Below, piece after piece: positions 17,201 through 24,585 of a stretch of DNA of 30,936 bases (its first letter is position 1; each line of letters starts with the position of its first letter). The notes beneath the pieces were generated by a model, which was given only the letters and a program-made list of their open reading frames with translations, searched no databases and had not been told where the DNA came from. The translations under genes were made by a program, and so were the position numbers. Source of the stretch: a virus; IMG/VR virus record IMGVR_UViG_3300027704_000097, positions 1 to 30,936 of that record, one strand, 5' to 3'.

Positions 17201-20200
17201 TAAAGAGCATGTTACATTTGCTCCGCTTTGAGAAAAAGTACAACCAGATCCACTAAAATTACTATGAACTAAAGTATAACCCGTAAGTGGTGTTATGGTA
17301 AATGAAGTAGTATTAGATGCATTAGATGTGTTTATATTTTGTACAAAAGACACGGGGTCAGATATAGTAATTTTACCAGTTAAATCACCATCTACCGTAG
17401 CTAAGGTTTTAGTTATGGTTACTTGAGTTCTTGCTGTAGCGCCTGCTATGGAAGCATAAGTACCAACACCCTGCACGGTAAATTCTTTTTCATCTAAATT
17501 ATCTATAGATGTCGTATCACCTGATATAAAGTTACTCCATAATCCTTCTTTTTCTACAAACTCCTTAACTACACCTGTTTGTTTCTCTGTTTTTAAAGAG
17601 TTAGCATACCAACCTGTTTTAGCTAATGTTTGACTAGAGCCGCTGTACGTGTACTTTCTAGAATCACTTCCTTCATAGTTTAATGTTTTAAACTGTTTAA
17701 TAGAAGAAGGTGCTTCATTCATTAATACGTTTACTGATGATTGATAACCAGAACCATAAAAGTTGTTTCTAATAGCATTGTTATGAGAGTATAATAAACC
17801 TTGATTAAAAGTGTAATATAAACCATTCAATGAAGTTCCAAACTCAGGTAGAAAAGACCTAAACGATGTCCATCCATCAACTCTTTCATCAAAAGATATA
17901 GTGTAGTTGTTTAGAGTTAAATTGTAACACTTTTTATTTTCATCAAACGTGCCTAAAAAGCCATTGGACAGCGGTATATTGTCACTAAACCAATCACCCA
18001 TACCCTTTTCAGATATATTAGTTATACCGTCTCTAGATAGCCTTAAAACGCATGATCTAGCCCTGTCTAAAAAATACATTCTATAACCATAAGAACATAT
18101 TGCTTCAGGAAACTTACTACAACCATACTCACCTAGGTAGGGTATTGTTTGACCTAACACATTATTGCTAGCAGTTAATTGAGGATTACCATCAGCATTG
18201 TATAATGCATCTTTATTTGCTAATATTCTAACAACTTTGTCTTCACAAAAAGTAACTAAATCTGTGTCTCTAGCTACTAGCCTCTGTATACTACCATATT
18301 CTGGATTTAACTCTTTAGTTATAGCCTCTGCTTGTATAAATTGATTTAAATCATTAACGCCACTTATAGAATTTATTATACCAGAAAATATTAAACCACT
18401 TTTTTTGTGATCCTCTTTGTATCTAGTATCTATTGTTGAAGAAACAGTTGGCCCTTTGTCTATGTATATGGCATTAAAATCATCTTGTATTCTATTTGAT
18501 TCTACTCCGTTGCCAAAAGAGAAACAATTAAACCAGTCAATGCCATTACTAAATCCATGTACATTATTACTTTGACTTAAAGTTATACTTGTTGTTGTAT
18601 TAACGCCTGTGACCTCAATATCCTTATAATATAACTCATCACTAGACCACACCCTATATGTATATCCAGTGTTAATAGTGCTGTTTATGGTGCCTGACCA
18701 AGATATAGACGTTGTCTTGTCTCCATTAGAATCAACAGAGTTGTTTATTCCTGTTACTACCTGTTTAGCCAAATGCTCTGTGTTTTGTATTTTCATACCA
18801 GGCTTTAGTATAAATAACTGATTTGAAGCCTCATAAAACAAATCTAAATCAACAGATGTAATTGGTTCTGTTTCAAATATAGCTGGATTGTTAGATGTTA
18901 GATTATCGTTTTCAAAATCTATTTCTCTTTTTACTATAGCAATCTCTGTTATTATACCATTAGAAGATGTAGAGCCTGAAACTAAAAAATTATCAAAATA
19001 ACCTCCTCCGTCTTTTATGCTTTCAAGTTGAACATTGTATCTTCTTCTTTTACCTGATAATTTCTTTTTACTACTTTTAGCATCAGATCGATACGACGCA
19101 ATTACATTGCAGCTAGTTATTTTATATATACCACCTGTAAAACCACCTGAGTTTGAGAATTGTATGAGAGTACCTGCAGTATTTATTTTAGATAAAAAGT
19201 CGCTTAATTGATTTTCTAAGTGATGTTCTATAGTATTTTTTCCAGTATCAACTCCTGATAAAACAAAAGAAAATGTTTTATTATCTAATGCAGGGTGTTC
19301 GTTATCTAATATTCTAAGATCTAAAAACTCGTTATGTTCAGCTTTTGAATCTTTCCAAGATATTCCAGAGTTTTCACCGTTATCTTCTGTGAAATCATTT
19401 GTTGAATCTAAAGATATATTTTGTTTTTCTTTTACACTATATTTTACTTTGTTTAAAGAAAATGCATCAATAACGTTTTCATCTAAAATAGTATCTCTGT
19501 TTACTTTTACAAAAAATCTTCCTGAAAACTCAGATTTATAAGATGAAGTCTCTTGATATATATTAACTTTAAAATATTCATTTGCTTCAAGATTTGTTGA
19601 AGATAATATAGATGATTCTTTTGATTCAAAACCATCTTCTAGATTTACTTCATAAACTATAGTAGCATTACTGCTTCCATTTGTCTCTCCATTTATGCCA
19701 CCACTTTCTATCTTATATTTATCTGTAGTACCTATTTCTTTACCAGAACTATCATAAGATGTTATACTAACATAACCTAAAGAATTAAAAGATCTAGCAA
19801 ACTCAGGATTTTCAACATCTGTTGGTCCTCTAAATTTAAAGTAAGAAGAGTTTACAGCGGGTCTGTTAATTGGATCTGTTAATACATATGCTCTATAGCT
19901 TGATTTTAAATTAATGTCAACCGTTAGTGACCTAGGTGCCTCATTCTGTATATCTAATATTCTATACTTTGCTTCTTCCTTAACAAAATTATTAGAATCG
20001 TGTTTCTTTTTTAGTGTAATGTATCTTTCCTCTTGTATTTTATTTCTTTCAGATGATGGAAATGATAACCAAACACTATCATCTTTAGCTATATAAAATC
20101 TATCTAAAGCAAGATTATAATATTCATTTGAAGTTTCTTTTACAAAGTACTTGTAGTGAGTCGCCCAGTCTGGAGGTATACTATCTATTCTTGCTGAAAG

Positions 20201-21793
20201 AGAGTTTATAGAATCAGCTTGAATCTTATTTATGATAGCAGATGATTTTTTACTAGAAAAAACTGGTGTTTCTCTTTGAAAGTAGTCAGAATACACAACA
20301 CCTATTTGGTATGTTCTTTCTGATTTAATTGATTTTTCACCAACACCTATTGCAGATGTTCTATTTTTAACTTTAGAAGTAACAGAAATTTCAGGTATAT
20401 TGTTATCCTGTATATTGTAGCCTTGAATATAATTAGCATAAACTAATCTATTACCAATAGTCTCTTGAGCTTTAGCTTTTAATGGGACATTGTCCCAAGG
20501 TCTTAGCAGTTGATTAGAAGGTATTACTAAACCTAGTGTTTCAGATTCAACAGTATAACTTGTTGATGTATCGGTTATGGTATGTGTTACATAAATTAAA
20601 TTATTATTAGATTCTTTGAGTAATACTTCGATTTTTTCTACATCAATTGGTTTTTCAAAACCACTTATAACTATTGACTTAACAGTATTCAACATACCAT
20701 CGTTAAAACCATCATCTGATTTGTATTCAAATGTTCCAGGTAAAAATGCTACGTCTGAAAATGGTGAAAAAGTAGAATACTCACCATCGTTATATTTCCA
20801 TCTATAAGCAAATCTTACCAACTTCTTCTCAAACAATGGCTTGCCCTCGTCTAATAAACATGTAAACAACAGCGCATTATCAGGTATATCATTAGGCTTT
20901 GTTAATAGAGAAGCTCTAACGCTATTAGCCTCGTTTAATAGTTCTGTTATCTTTATTGTTAAATTATATGTTGTTGTTGTTTTATCTGAATTATCTTGAG
21001 TTGTAGTTAATGTTATTATATCATCCTTTAAAAAATTAGGTGTAGGTGCAAAACCTATAGTAAAATCTTCTCCAATACTTATGCTTGAAAAGTTATAAGA
21101 AACTATAACACTATTATTGCTAGCACTAGTTCCTACCCCAGATCTCTTAGATGAACTTAAAGTTAGTGTAGGTGCATTTCTTGGTGCTAGTTTTATTGTT
21201 GTTACATTCTCATTTTTAAAGTTGCTAGAAGCAGCTCTTTGAGTGGCATTCATCACGGTGCCATTGTATTTCGTAGTGGTAGCAAAGTCTACAGAGCCTG
21301 ATTTAAACTTCTCTATATTAATTTTTTTAGGATCAGTTTTATTATCTGTCCAAGCTAATAATCCCTCTATTACGTTTATACCTGTAACTAAATAATCCTT
21401 ACTAAAGTTTAATATGCTACCCATGTCCACTAATACAGGCAGAACCTCTTTAGTAACGTCATCATACTCTGCTATACAACTAGCTTCATCGGATGCAATA
21501 ACCCAATATATTTTGTTGTTTTCGTTGTCCACAACATGACCTATACACTCAGCATTGGTTAAGTTAGATATGAAGCTAGAACTCCAGTTAGATACTGTGT
21601 TTGTGCCAACATTTAATTTTTTACCGTTGATCAAAGTGTTACCTAGACTGTTTTGAATAGAACCTATGTCAGAACCTTCAGAAGTAACTATTTCTATGTT
21701 CTGCGCATCTCTATACTCACCATTAGGTATTAATCTTTCATCAAGATCTTTATTCATCCGACCTGCTCGGAAGTGATGTTTTATCTCTGGCAT
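14237..21793 (-). CDS. Tail nozzle protein (P22 gp10/muzzle-like) with long adhesin-like C-terminus, 2518 aa
   Basis: The N-terminus (KDLDERLIPNGEYRDAQNIE, then GSIQNSLGNT) resembles the opening of P22 gp10-type nozzle and crAss-like muzzle proteins, which form the tail tip below the portal. Further family-like blocks are RFAYRWKYNDGEYSTFSPFS (about 330-350), SNEYYNLALDRFYIAKDDSV (about 560-580), and a propeller-like part around 1170-1380 including LRLSRDGITNISEKGMGDWF. The core seems to end near residue 1440 (EFTVQGVG). Beyond it lie roughly 1080 residues rich in Ser, Thr, Asn and Gly, with Ig-like strand patterns, a segment holding many aromatics (about 1710-1850), and two tandem copies of a 64-68-residue module (2012-2075 and 2167-2234). 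The extension probably carries receptor-binding functions, an inference. It starts 3 bases after the 374-aa gene. Confidence 0.85.
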   Translation of the reverse strand: MPEIKHHFRAGRMNKDLDERLIPNGEYRDAQNIEIVTSEGSDIGSIQNSLGNTLINGKKLNVGTNTVSNWSSSFISNLTNAECIGHVVDNENNKIYWVIASDEASCIAEYDDVTKEVLPVLVDMGSILNFSKDYLVTGINVIEGLLAWTDNKTDPKKINIEKFKSGSVDFATTTKYNGTVMNATQRAASSNFKNENVTTIKLAPRNAPTLTLSSSKRSGVGTSASNNSVIVSYNFSSISIGEDFTIGFAPTPNFLKDDIITLTTTQDNSDKTTTTYNLTIKITELLNEANSVRASLLTKPNDIPDNALLFTCLLDEGKPLFEKKLVRFAYRWKYNDGEYSTFSPFSDVAFLPGTFEYKSDDGFNDGMLNTVKSIVISGFEKPIDVEKIEVLLKESNNNLIYVTHTITDTSTSYTVESETLGLVIPSNQLLRPWDNVPLKAKAQETIGNRLVYANYIQGYNIQDNNIPEISVTSKVKNRTSAIGVGEKSIKSERTYQIGVVYSDYFQRETPVFSSKKSSAIINKIQADSINSLSARIDSIPPDWATHYKYFVKETSNEYYNLALDRFYIAKDDSVWLSFPSSERNKIQEERYITLKKKHDSNNFVKEEAKYRILDIQNEAPRSLTVDINLKSSYRAYVLTDPINRPAVNSSYFKFRGPTDVENPEFARSFNSLGYVSITSYDSSGKEIGTTDKYKIESGGINGETNGSSNATIVYEVNLEDGFESKESSILSSTNLEANEYFKVNIYQETSSYKSEFSGRFFVKVNRDTILDENVIDAFSLNKVKYSVKEKQNISLDSTNDFTEDNGENSGISWKDSKAEHNEFLDLRILDNEHPALDNKTFSFVLSGVDTGKNTIEHHLENQLSDFLSKINTAGTLIQFSNSGGFTGGIYKITSCNVIASYRSDAKSSKKKLSGKRRRYNVQLESIKDGGGYFDNFLVSGSTSSNGIITEIAIVKREIDFENDNLTSNNPAIFETEPITSVDLDLFYEASNQLFILKPGMKIQNTEHLAKQVVTGINNSVDSNGDKTTSISWSGTINSTINTGYTYRVWSSDELYYKDIEVTGVNTTTSITLSQSNNVHGFSNGIDWFNCFSFGNGVESNRIQDDFNAIYIDKGPTVSSTIDTRYKEDHKKSGLIFSGIINSISGVNDLNQFIQAEAITKELNPEYGSIQRLVARDTDLVTFCEDKVVRILANKDALYNADGNPQLTASNNVLGQTIPYLGEYGCSKFPEAICSYGYRMYFLDRARSCVLRLSRDGITNISEKGMGDWFSDNIPLSNGFLGTFDENKKCYNLTLNNYTISFDERVDGWTSFRSFLPEFGTSLNGLYYTFNQGLLYSHNNAIRNNFYGSGYQSSVNVLMNEAPSSIKQFKTLNYEGSDSRKYTYSGSSQTLAKTGWYANSLKTEKQTGVVKEFVEKEGLWSNFISGDTTSIDNLDEKEFTVQGVGTYASIAGATARTQVTITKTLATVDGDLTGKITISDPVSFVQNINTSNASNTTSFTITPLTGYTLVHSNFSGSGCTFSQSGANVTCSLASTDTSVTSDISNTVNVSHSGALATTTYSVGLTHETFEENTSTLSRTSINTYTGGVVDVESTLFTIAFTSDSGFEFDEAPVATVVYSNGGGGDNMYRITNNWSASDKDAVVTFTVRYTFGSKNPIGDKITFVAKAIREIVAVPTSITGVNFSKRTILSSGETRGFKIFGTPGATFNITKRELEQTKTVDAASYTVITNYGTSTNSVGNNISFWHGTTYAWQDHPYVGQHYIPASGVYDFDEVIPALTNSNEKYIYYRIDPGINQYNDSANSGQVFNNQPLTIIKRTKFNANGTIAGNEFPGANIADHTSTKANFLPLSTQSATWASGFKLTFASAPPVVDAGDWSTDVTWDGMPGGRRFIVSTTGNSGTEINLKEQIFNINTGSSAGFNTYRFVIPGQTSDTQGTSITAPRVQPASISQIPSGTVITFSKVNANVFGDIVIKQMPDVKVKLKLKKSIPDQVYAFPGDSIATTSTRTGTATAKVNNAISNTTALVVDTNSGTIVVGDRVTGSGVDFNVTVASLTNQNNLVLSSAQSISNDVDLTFSAVTTSATYDIISSYSEHEPISGSSKYIANISKIMQAIDVSGQDAQSFILSELEEVGTDDFKYQKATLTYTGTASITTGTSLSFTAPATSTANVKGAISGVSTLVVDGEVGDIIIGDVISGTGISGTPTVTAVDLSETDETTLTLSENESLSNDTVLTFTRTITTTIPGAVYVGSSIDYNIHNSDGTIVSSHTNTVAGINTDRTVITLGTAITGSSTITTGTVFLFNKTTPENWDFNLKNTNGTITGTTRGNTYSITGDLEISKYGLADLTLELDLDKLLSHKRQGVATVFVPTGTTKKAIKTLVTGDVLEAALLSGHNRIEVDSGSSITYRGTGYIIAELDGNELKEGNNNTQGGQNQIVITATSSLIGSLNSPKITVLEIFGLKVTNPDYTSTWTSLSNGKYQGGPASKLGFTWAATIANGTSVSDPLNIQFGVTKSGASA
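15092..15295 (-). repeat. Repeat module copy 2 in the tail nozzle protein
   Basis: Residues 2167-2234 of the 2518-aa protein: begins ANVKGAISGVSTLVVDGEVG, includes IIIGDVISGTGI, and ends ESLSNDTVLTF. It aligns by eye with the copy at 15569-15760: both have x-V-x-x-A-I-S ... LVVD ... G-D-x-(V/I)-(S/T)-G-(S/T)-G, a T-x-L-x-L-S strand and SND-x-x-LTF. It is 4 residues longer. Confidence 0.8.
15569..15760 (-). repeat. Repeat module copy 1 in the tail nozzle protein
   Basis: Residues 2012-2075: begins AKVNNAISNTTALVVDTNSG, includes IVVGDRVTGSGV and ends QSISNDVDLTF. About 90 residues separate it from copy 2. Diverged tandem beta modules of this sort are common in phage fibres and bacterial adhesins, where copy number often varies. 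Confidence 0.8.
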
Positions 21794-21796
21794 ATC

Positions 21797-22921
21797 TTAA
21801 TGTTTAATTTGCTTAGATTTATTTCTCATTATTTGGGTAAGTTCCTCGGACTTGAGGTTAGATAATCTTAGTTTTGCCTTTCTTATTTCTGCAAACCTTT
21901 CTTTTTTAAATCTGCTTACTACATACTCAGGCACTTGGCTTTTGCTAGCTAGAACAGCATGAGCTATATATTTGTATACAGCTTCTTCAGCAAATTTATG
22001 AACAACCATTTCAGAGTCGGTTCCTAATCCATCACTTATATATTTTAACGTTACTATCTTTCCTGATACGTTAGAGCTAAAATATATTATACCTTTTATG
22101 TTGTCTATGAAAAAAGATCCATTTGTTTGAGCATACTCAGGTAGTATACCAAATCTTTTTGAATCAATGATTAATTCATGATCATGGGATTTTGAGTTGT
22201 CATTTGAACTTGGTGTTGATGCTTTTGAGAACTTATCCCAAGTTGTAGAATTATATGACGTTTGAAGTTTGCCATCTGCATCAAATAAATACTTATAATC
22301 AGAATCTTGAAGTATGCCCAATGGGTTGCTAGTATTTCTAGTTGGATATATTATTCTCTCAATACCAACATTGTCTGACCAACTAACCTTAACATAATTA
22401 ACAAAATCTTGAGGCAACACCATATTCAACAAAGGAGATACTTCTATCTCTTGAGCTTTAAAAGATTTTAGCGTATCATAGTTTAATTCTTGTAAGCTTC
22501 TTTGTGCGTGAAAAGCAACGTCAGACTTTTTTACTTTTTGTATAATCTTATCATCGCCCACATATGATACCATAAAGTTATTTATAATATCGTTTATTGA
22601 AACATGTTGGTATGAACCATACTGCTCATTACCAGCTGTTTGTCTTACTATTATTTTAAGGTTAGCCTTAGGAGAACCATCCGCTAGTTGAACTACCAAA
22701 TTCACATTTGTGTTAGTGAATGTTAAATTTGGTGAAGAATAAGTATAATTATCATTACTTATAAGCTGTTCGTTTATAAATACCTCAAACTCAGATTCTG
22801 CCGAAGGTAGTGGATTTATACTATTTGTGCTTATGGCAAATACTTTTGTTGATCCATTACCTATAAAATTTTGTGCTTGGTTATAATAAGATTCTTGAGT
22901 TGTTGTTCCTAGTAGTCCCAT
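21797..22921 (-). CDS. Neck/tail structural protein, 374 aa
   Basis: The product starts MGLLGTTTQESYYNQAQNFI and continues with a beta domain of the type found in phage decoration and adaptor proteins (GNGSTKVFAIS ... FEVFINEQLIS ... YTYSSPNLTF, residues about 20-75). A helical adaptor-like part follows: DKIIQKVKKSDVAFHAQRSL and QELNYDTLKSFKAQEIEVSP, then VLPQDFVNYVKVSWSDNVG (about 170-190). The C-terminus is basic and helical (VSRFKKERFAEIRKAKLRLS). It lies between the 236-aa protein and the tail nozzle, separated by 3 bases on each side, the place for ring or head-tail connector proteins. I recall similar proteins in marine and crAss-like phages. The exact ring position cannot be told from sequence. 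Confidence 0.78.
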   Translation of the reverse strand: MGLLGTTTQESYYNQAQNFIGNGSTKVFAISTNSINPLPSAESEFEVFINEQLISNDNYTYSSPNLTFTNTNVNLVVQLADGSPKANLKIIVRQTAGNEQYGSYQHVSINDIINNFMVSYVGDDKIIQKVKKSDVAFHAQRSLQELNYDTLKSFKAQEIEVSPLLNMVLPQDFVNYVKVSWSDNVGIERIIYPTRNTSNPLGILQDSDYKYLFDADGKLQTSYNSTTWDKFSKASTPSSNDNSKSHDHELIIDSKRFGILPEYAQTNGSFFIDNIKGIIYFSSNVSGKIVTLKYISDGLGTDSEMVVHKFAEEAVYKYIAHAVLASKSQVPEYVVSRFKKERFAEIRKAKLRLSNLKSEELTQIMRNKSKQIKH

Positions 22922-22924
22922 TTA

Positions 22925-23635
22925 TTATGCTTTTTCTTGTTGTACTTTTTTTACTTCTTCCTGAGAAGACACTTGGTATAACTGAGGATCTTCAAGTAAT
23001 ATACCAGCTAAAGCTAATATTTTTATTACTAGACTTGTTTCTTCTGACTCATGTAATTCGAAGTTTGTAGATGTTGAGCTATTATAAAGAGATATATCAT
23101 TTACTATAGTACCAGTCCAACTAACAGCCGAAGGCTTTTTTATATAATTATAAGTAACGCCTGACGTTATAGTAGCTGGATAAACCTCTATTTTATTTCC
23201 AGAATCCGTCTTATCAATGTATACAGGTCTTGCTGTCGTAGGTTTTGCTAAAGGAGATGATTGATATTTTATTAGTTCTTTTTTACTTAATCTTTCTACT
23301 AAAAAGTCTGTTCCTGAAACAGTTAGGTATACGTCTCCAAGCTTATACAAAGCTGTATTTAGGGTAAACGTGTTGTTACTTGTAGCTATTACTGCTTGTT
23401 TAAATAACTCAAATATAGACATTTTTTCTTTTATCAAATCAACAGAACTAGCATACTCATCCTGTGTAGATGGTATTCTAGCAAATTGATTTAAATCATA
23501 AAAGTATTGGTTGAAAATATCTAATTGAGCTTGATTAGCAAAAAGATTATATTCAAGTGGTGTTATATAGCCTCTTTTTTCTTTATTAGAAATACCTAAA
23601 ACTCTTTGATAGACAGTATCTATATTTATTGCCAT
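22925..23635 (-). CDS. Head-tail connector/neck protein candidate, 236 aa
   Basis: The N-terminus reads MAINIDTVYQRVLGISNKEK, then RGYITPLEYNLFANQAQLDI and FNQYFYDLNQFARIP, a helical pattern typical of small adaptor proteins in this phage group. A beta-rich middle follows (LGDVYLTVSGTDFLVERL, about 115-130), then a conserved-looking RPVYIDKTDSGNKIEVYPAT (about 155-175) and GVTYNYIKKPSAVSW. The last part is helical and ends with charged EEVKKVQQEKA. It is followed after 3 bases by the 374-aa neck/tail gene. Upstream of its ATG lies an A-rich leader and a strong hairpin (23656-23679) that could affect expression. Role inferred from position between capsid and nozzle genes; no named family can be given with certainty. 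Confidence 0.77.
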   Translation of the reverse strand: MAINIDTVYQRVLGISNKEKRGYITPLEYNLFANQAQLDIFNQYFYDLNQFARIPSTQDEYASSVDLIKEKMSIFELFKQAVIATSNNTFTLNTALYKLGDVYLTVSGTDFLVERLSKKELIKYQSSPLAKPTTARPVYIDKTDSGNKIEVYPATITSGVTYNYIKKPSAVSWTGTIVNDISLYNSSTSTNFELHESEETSLVIKILALAGILLEDPQLYQVSSQEEVKKVQQEKA

Positions 23636-23655
23636 AATTTTTTATTTTGTAGTAG

Positions 23656-23679
23656 TTAAGCCACCAGTTGATGGCCTAA
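23656..23679 (-). other. Strong hairpin without U-tract between two structural genes
   Basis: TTAGGCCATC and GGTGGCTTAA pair over 10 bp, with two G-U wobbles in minus-strand RNA, around a 4-base AACT loop. No T-run follows on the minus strand (CTACTACAAAATAAA), so it is not a standard terminator. It lies 14 bases after the 269-aa gene stop and 20 bases before the 236-aa gene start. RNA processing, mRNA protection or translational control are possible. It also overlaps a start-less open frame. Confidence 0.6.
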
Positions 23680-23693
23680 CATCTACATGGAAC

Positions 23694-24503
23694 TTAGTCC
23701 TTTAATCGTTTTTCAATATTAGAGTATATTTCCATACCCTCATCTGTTTTAAAGAAAATTGCTAGTGCAGAATATGGATGCTCATCAAAAGGAACAGTCA
23801 TAACTTTTCTTCCATTACTACCCCAAGTAAAATTTCTTTGATCTTGAGATAATTTAATAATACCAGCCTCTGTTGCTTTAATACCAAAGTTTCTTAGCTG
23901 CACGTTGTCGTCAGAAACTAATTCTAAGAATAACTCTGGGTTAGACTTAGCAAACAGTAGTAAATCTCGTTTAAGTTCCTTAGAACTCATGCTATTAACC
24001 TCAGATCCAATCTCTACACGCATCACCGCCTCGGCTATGTCTATATCTAAATTCTTAGCTGCATTTAATGCATCTATTTGAAGTTCTAAATCAACGAGCT
24101 CATCTCTAGCTATTTCAGCTGGTTTGTACTCTTCGTATAGACTGTTTACCCTAGGGTGATAAATTGATAACATTTTTTGTAGAACTGTTTTCTCTCTAGG
24201 AACAAATAGTCCTCCATTTTCAAAAACAATTCTGCCTAATATTTGATCACCTTTCATTTCATCTACAAAAACGGTTTTTTGATTTGTAGTATATTTTAAT
24301 TCTCTTTCATATCCTTGATCTTCATCGAAATAATATATTTCGCTTGATTTCATAGAATAGCTCAAAGGTCTTGCATCGTCTTTTAAGACATACATTCTGT
24401 CTTTTATAACCCAATCGTTTTTCTTTTTAACAATTGGTTTTTCTACTTTTATTGTTGATACTACTTCTTCAGAAGTACCTACTGTATTTTGTTTTTTTGC
24501 CAT
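23694..24503 (-). CDS. Virion-operon protein following the capsid gene, 269 aa
   Basis: The product starts MAKKQNTVGTSEEVVSTIKV with a Lys-rich N-terminus, then a beta-like region KNDWVIKDRMYVLKDDARPL and YYFDEDQGYERELKY (about 30-70). A helical centre of acidic character follows: VDLELQIDALNAAKNLDIDI and AEAVMRVEIGSEVNSMSSKE. The C-terminal half has an LRNFGIKATEAGIIKLSQDQ segment and a final compact part (NGRKVMTVPFDEHPYSALAI). I recall proteins of this kind directly after the capsid gene in uncultured marine phages, with no function given. It comes right after the capsid-gene terminator and has a TATAA-repeat leader, so it may begin a second transcription or processing unit. A head-completion role is plausible but unproven. 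Confidence 0.75.
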   Translation of the reverse strand: MAKKQNTVGTSEEVVSTIKVEKPIVKKKNDWVIKDRMYVLKDDARPLSYSMKSSEIYYFDEDQGYERELKYTTNQKTVFVDEMKGDQILGRIVFENGGLFVPREKTVLQKMLSIYHPRVNSLYEEYKPAEIARDELVDLELQIDALNAAKNLDIDIAEAVMRVEIGSEVNSMSSKELKRDLLLFAKSNPELFLELVSDDNVQLRNFGIKATEAGIIKLSQDQRNFTWGSNGRKVMTVPFDEHPYSALAIFFKTDEGMEIYSNIEKRLKD

Positions 24504-24535
24504 GATATAATATAATATAATAAGTGTAATAAAGA

Positions 24536-24571
24536 GTAAAAATTACCCTCATCCAAAGGACAAGGGTAATT
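24536..24571 (-). terminator. Strong terminator directly after the major capsid gene
   Basis: AATTACCCTTGTCC pairs with GGATGAGGGTAATT over 14 bp, with two G-U wobbles, around a TTT loop (24541-24571). On the minus strand it is followed by a short T-run ending TTTTTAC. It begins 15 bases after the capsid stop codon. It would end or trim capsid transcripts and allow high capsid expression relative to downstream tail genes. Confidence 0.85.
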
Positions 24572-24585
24572 ATTAAATAAATGTA

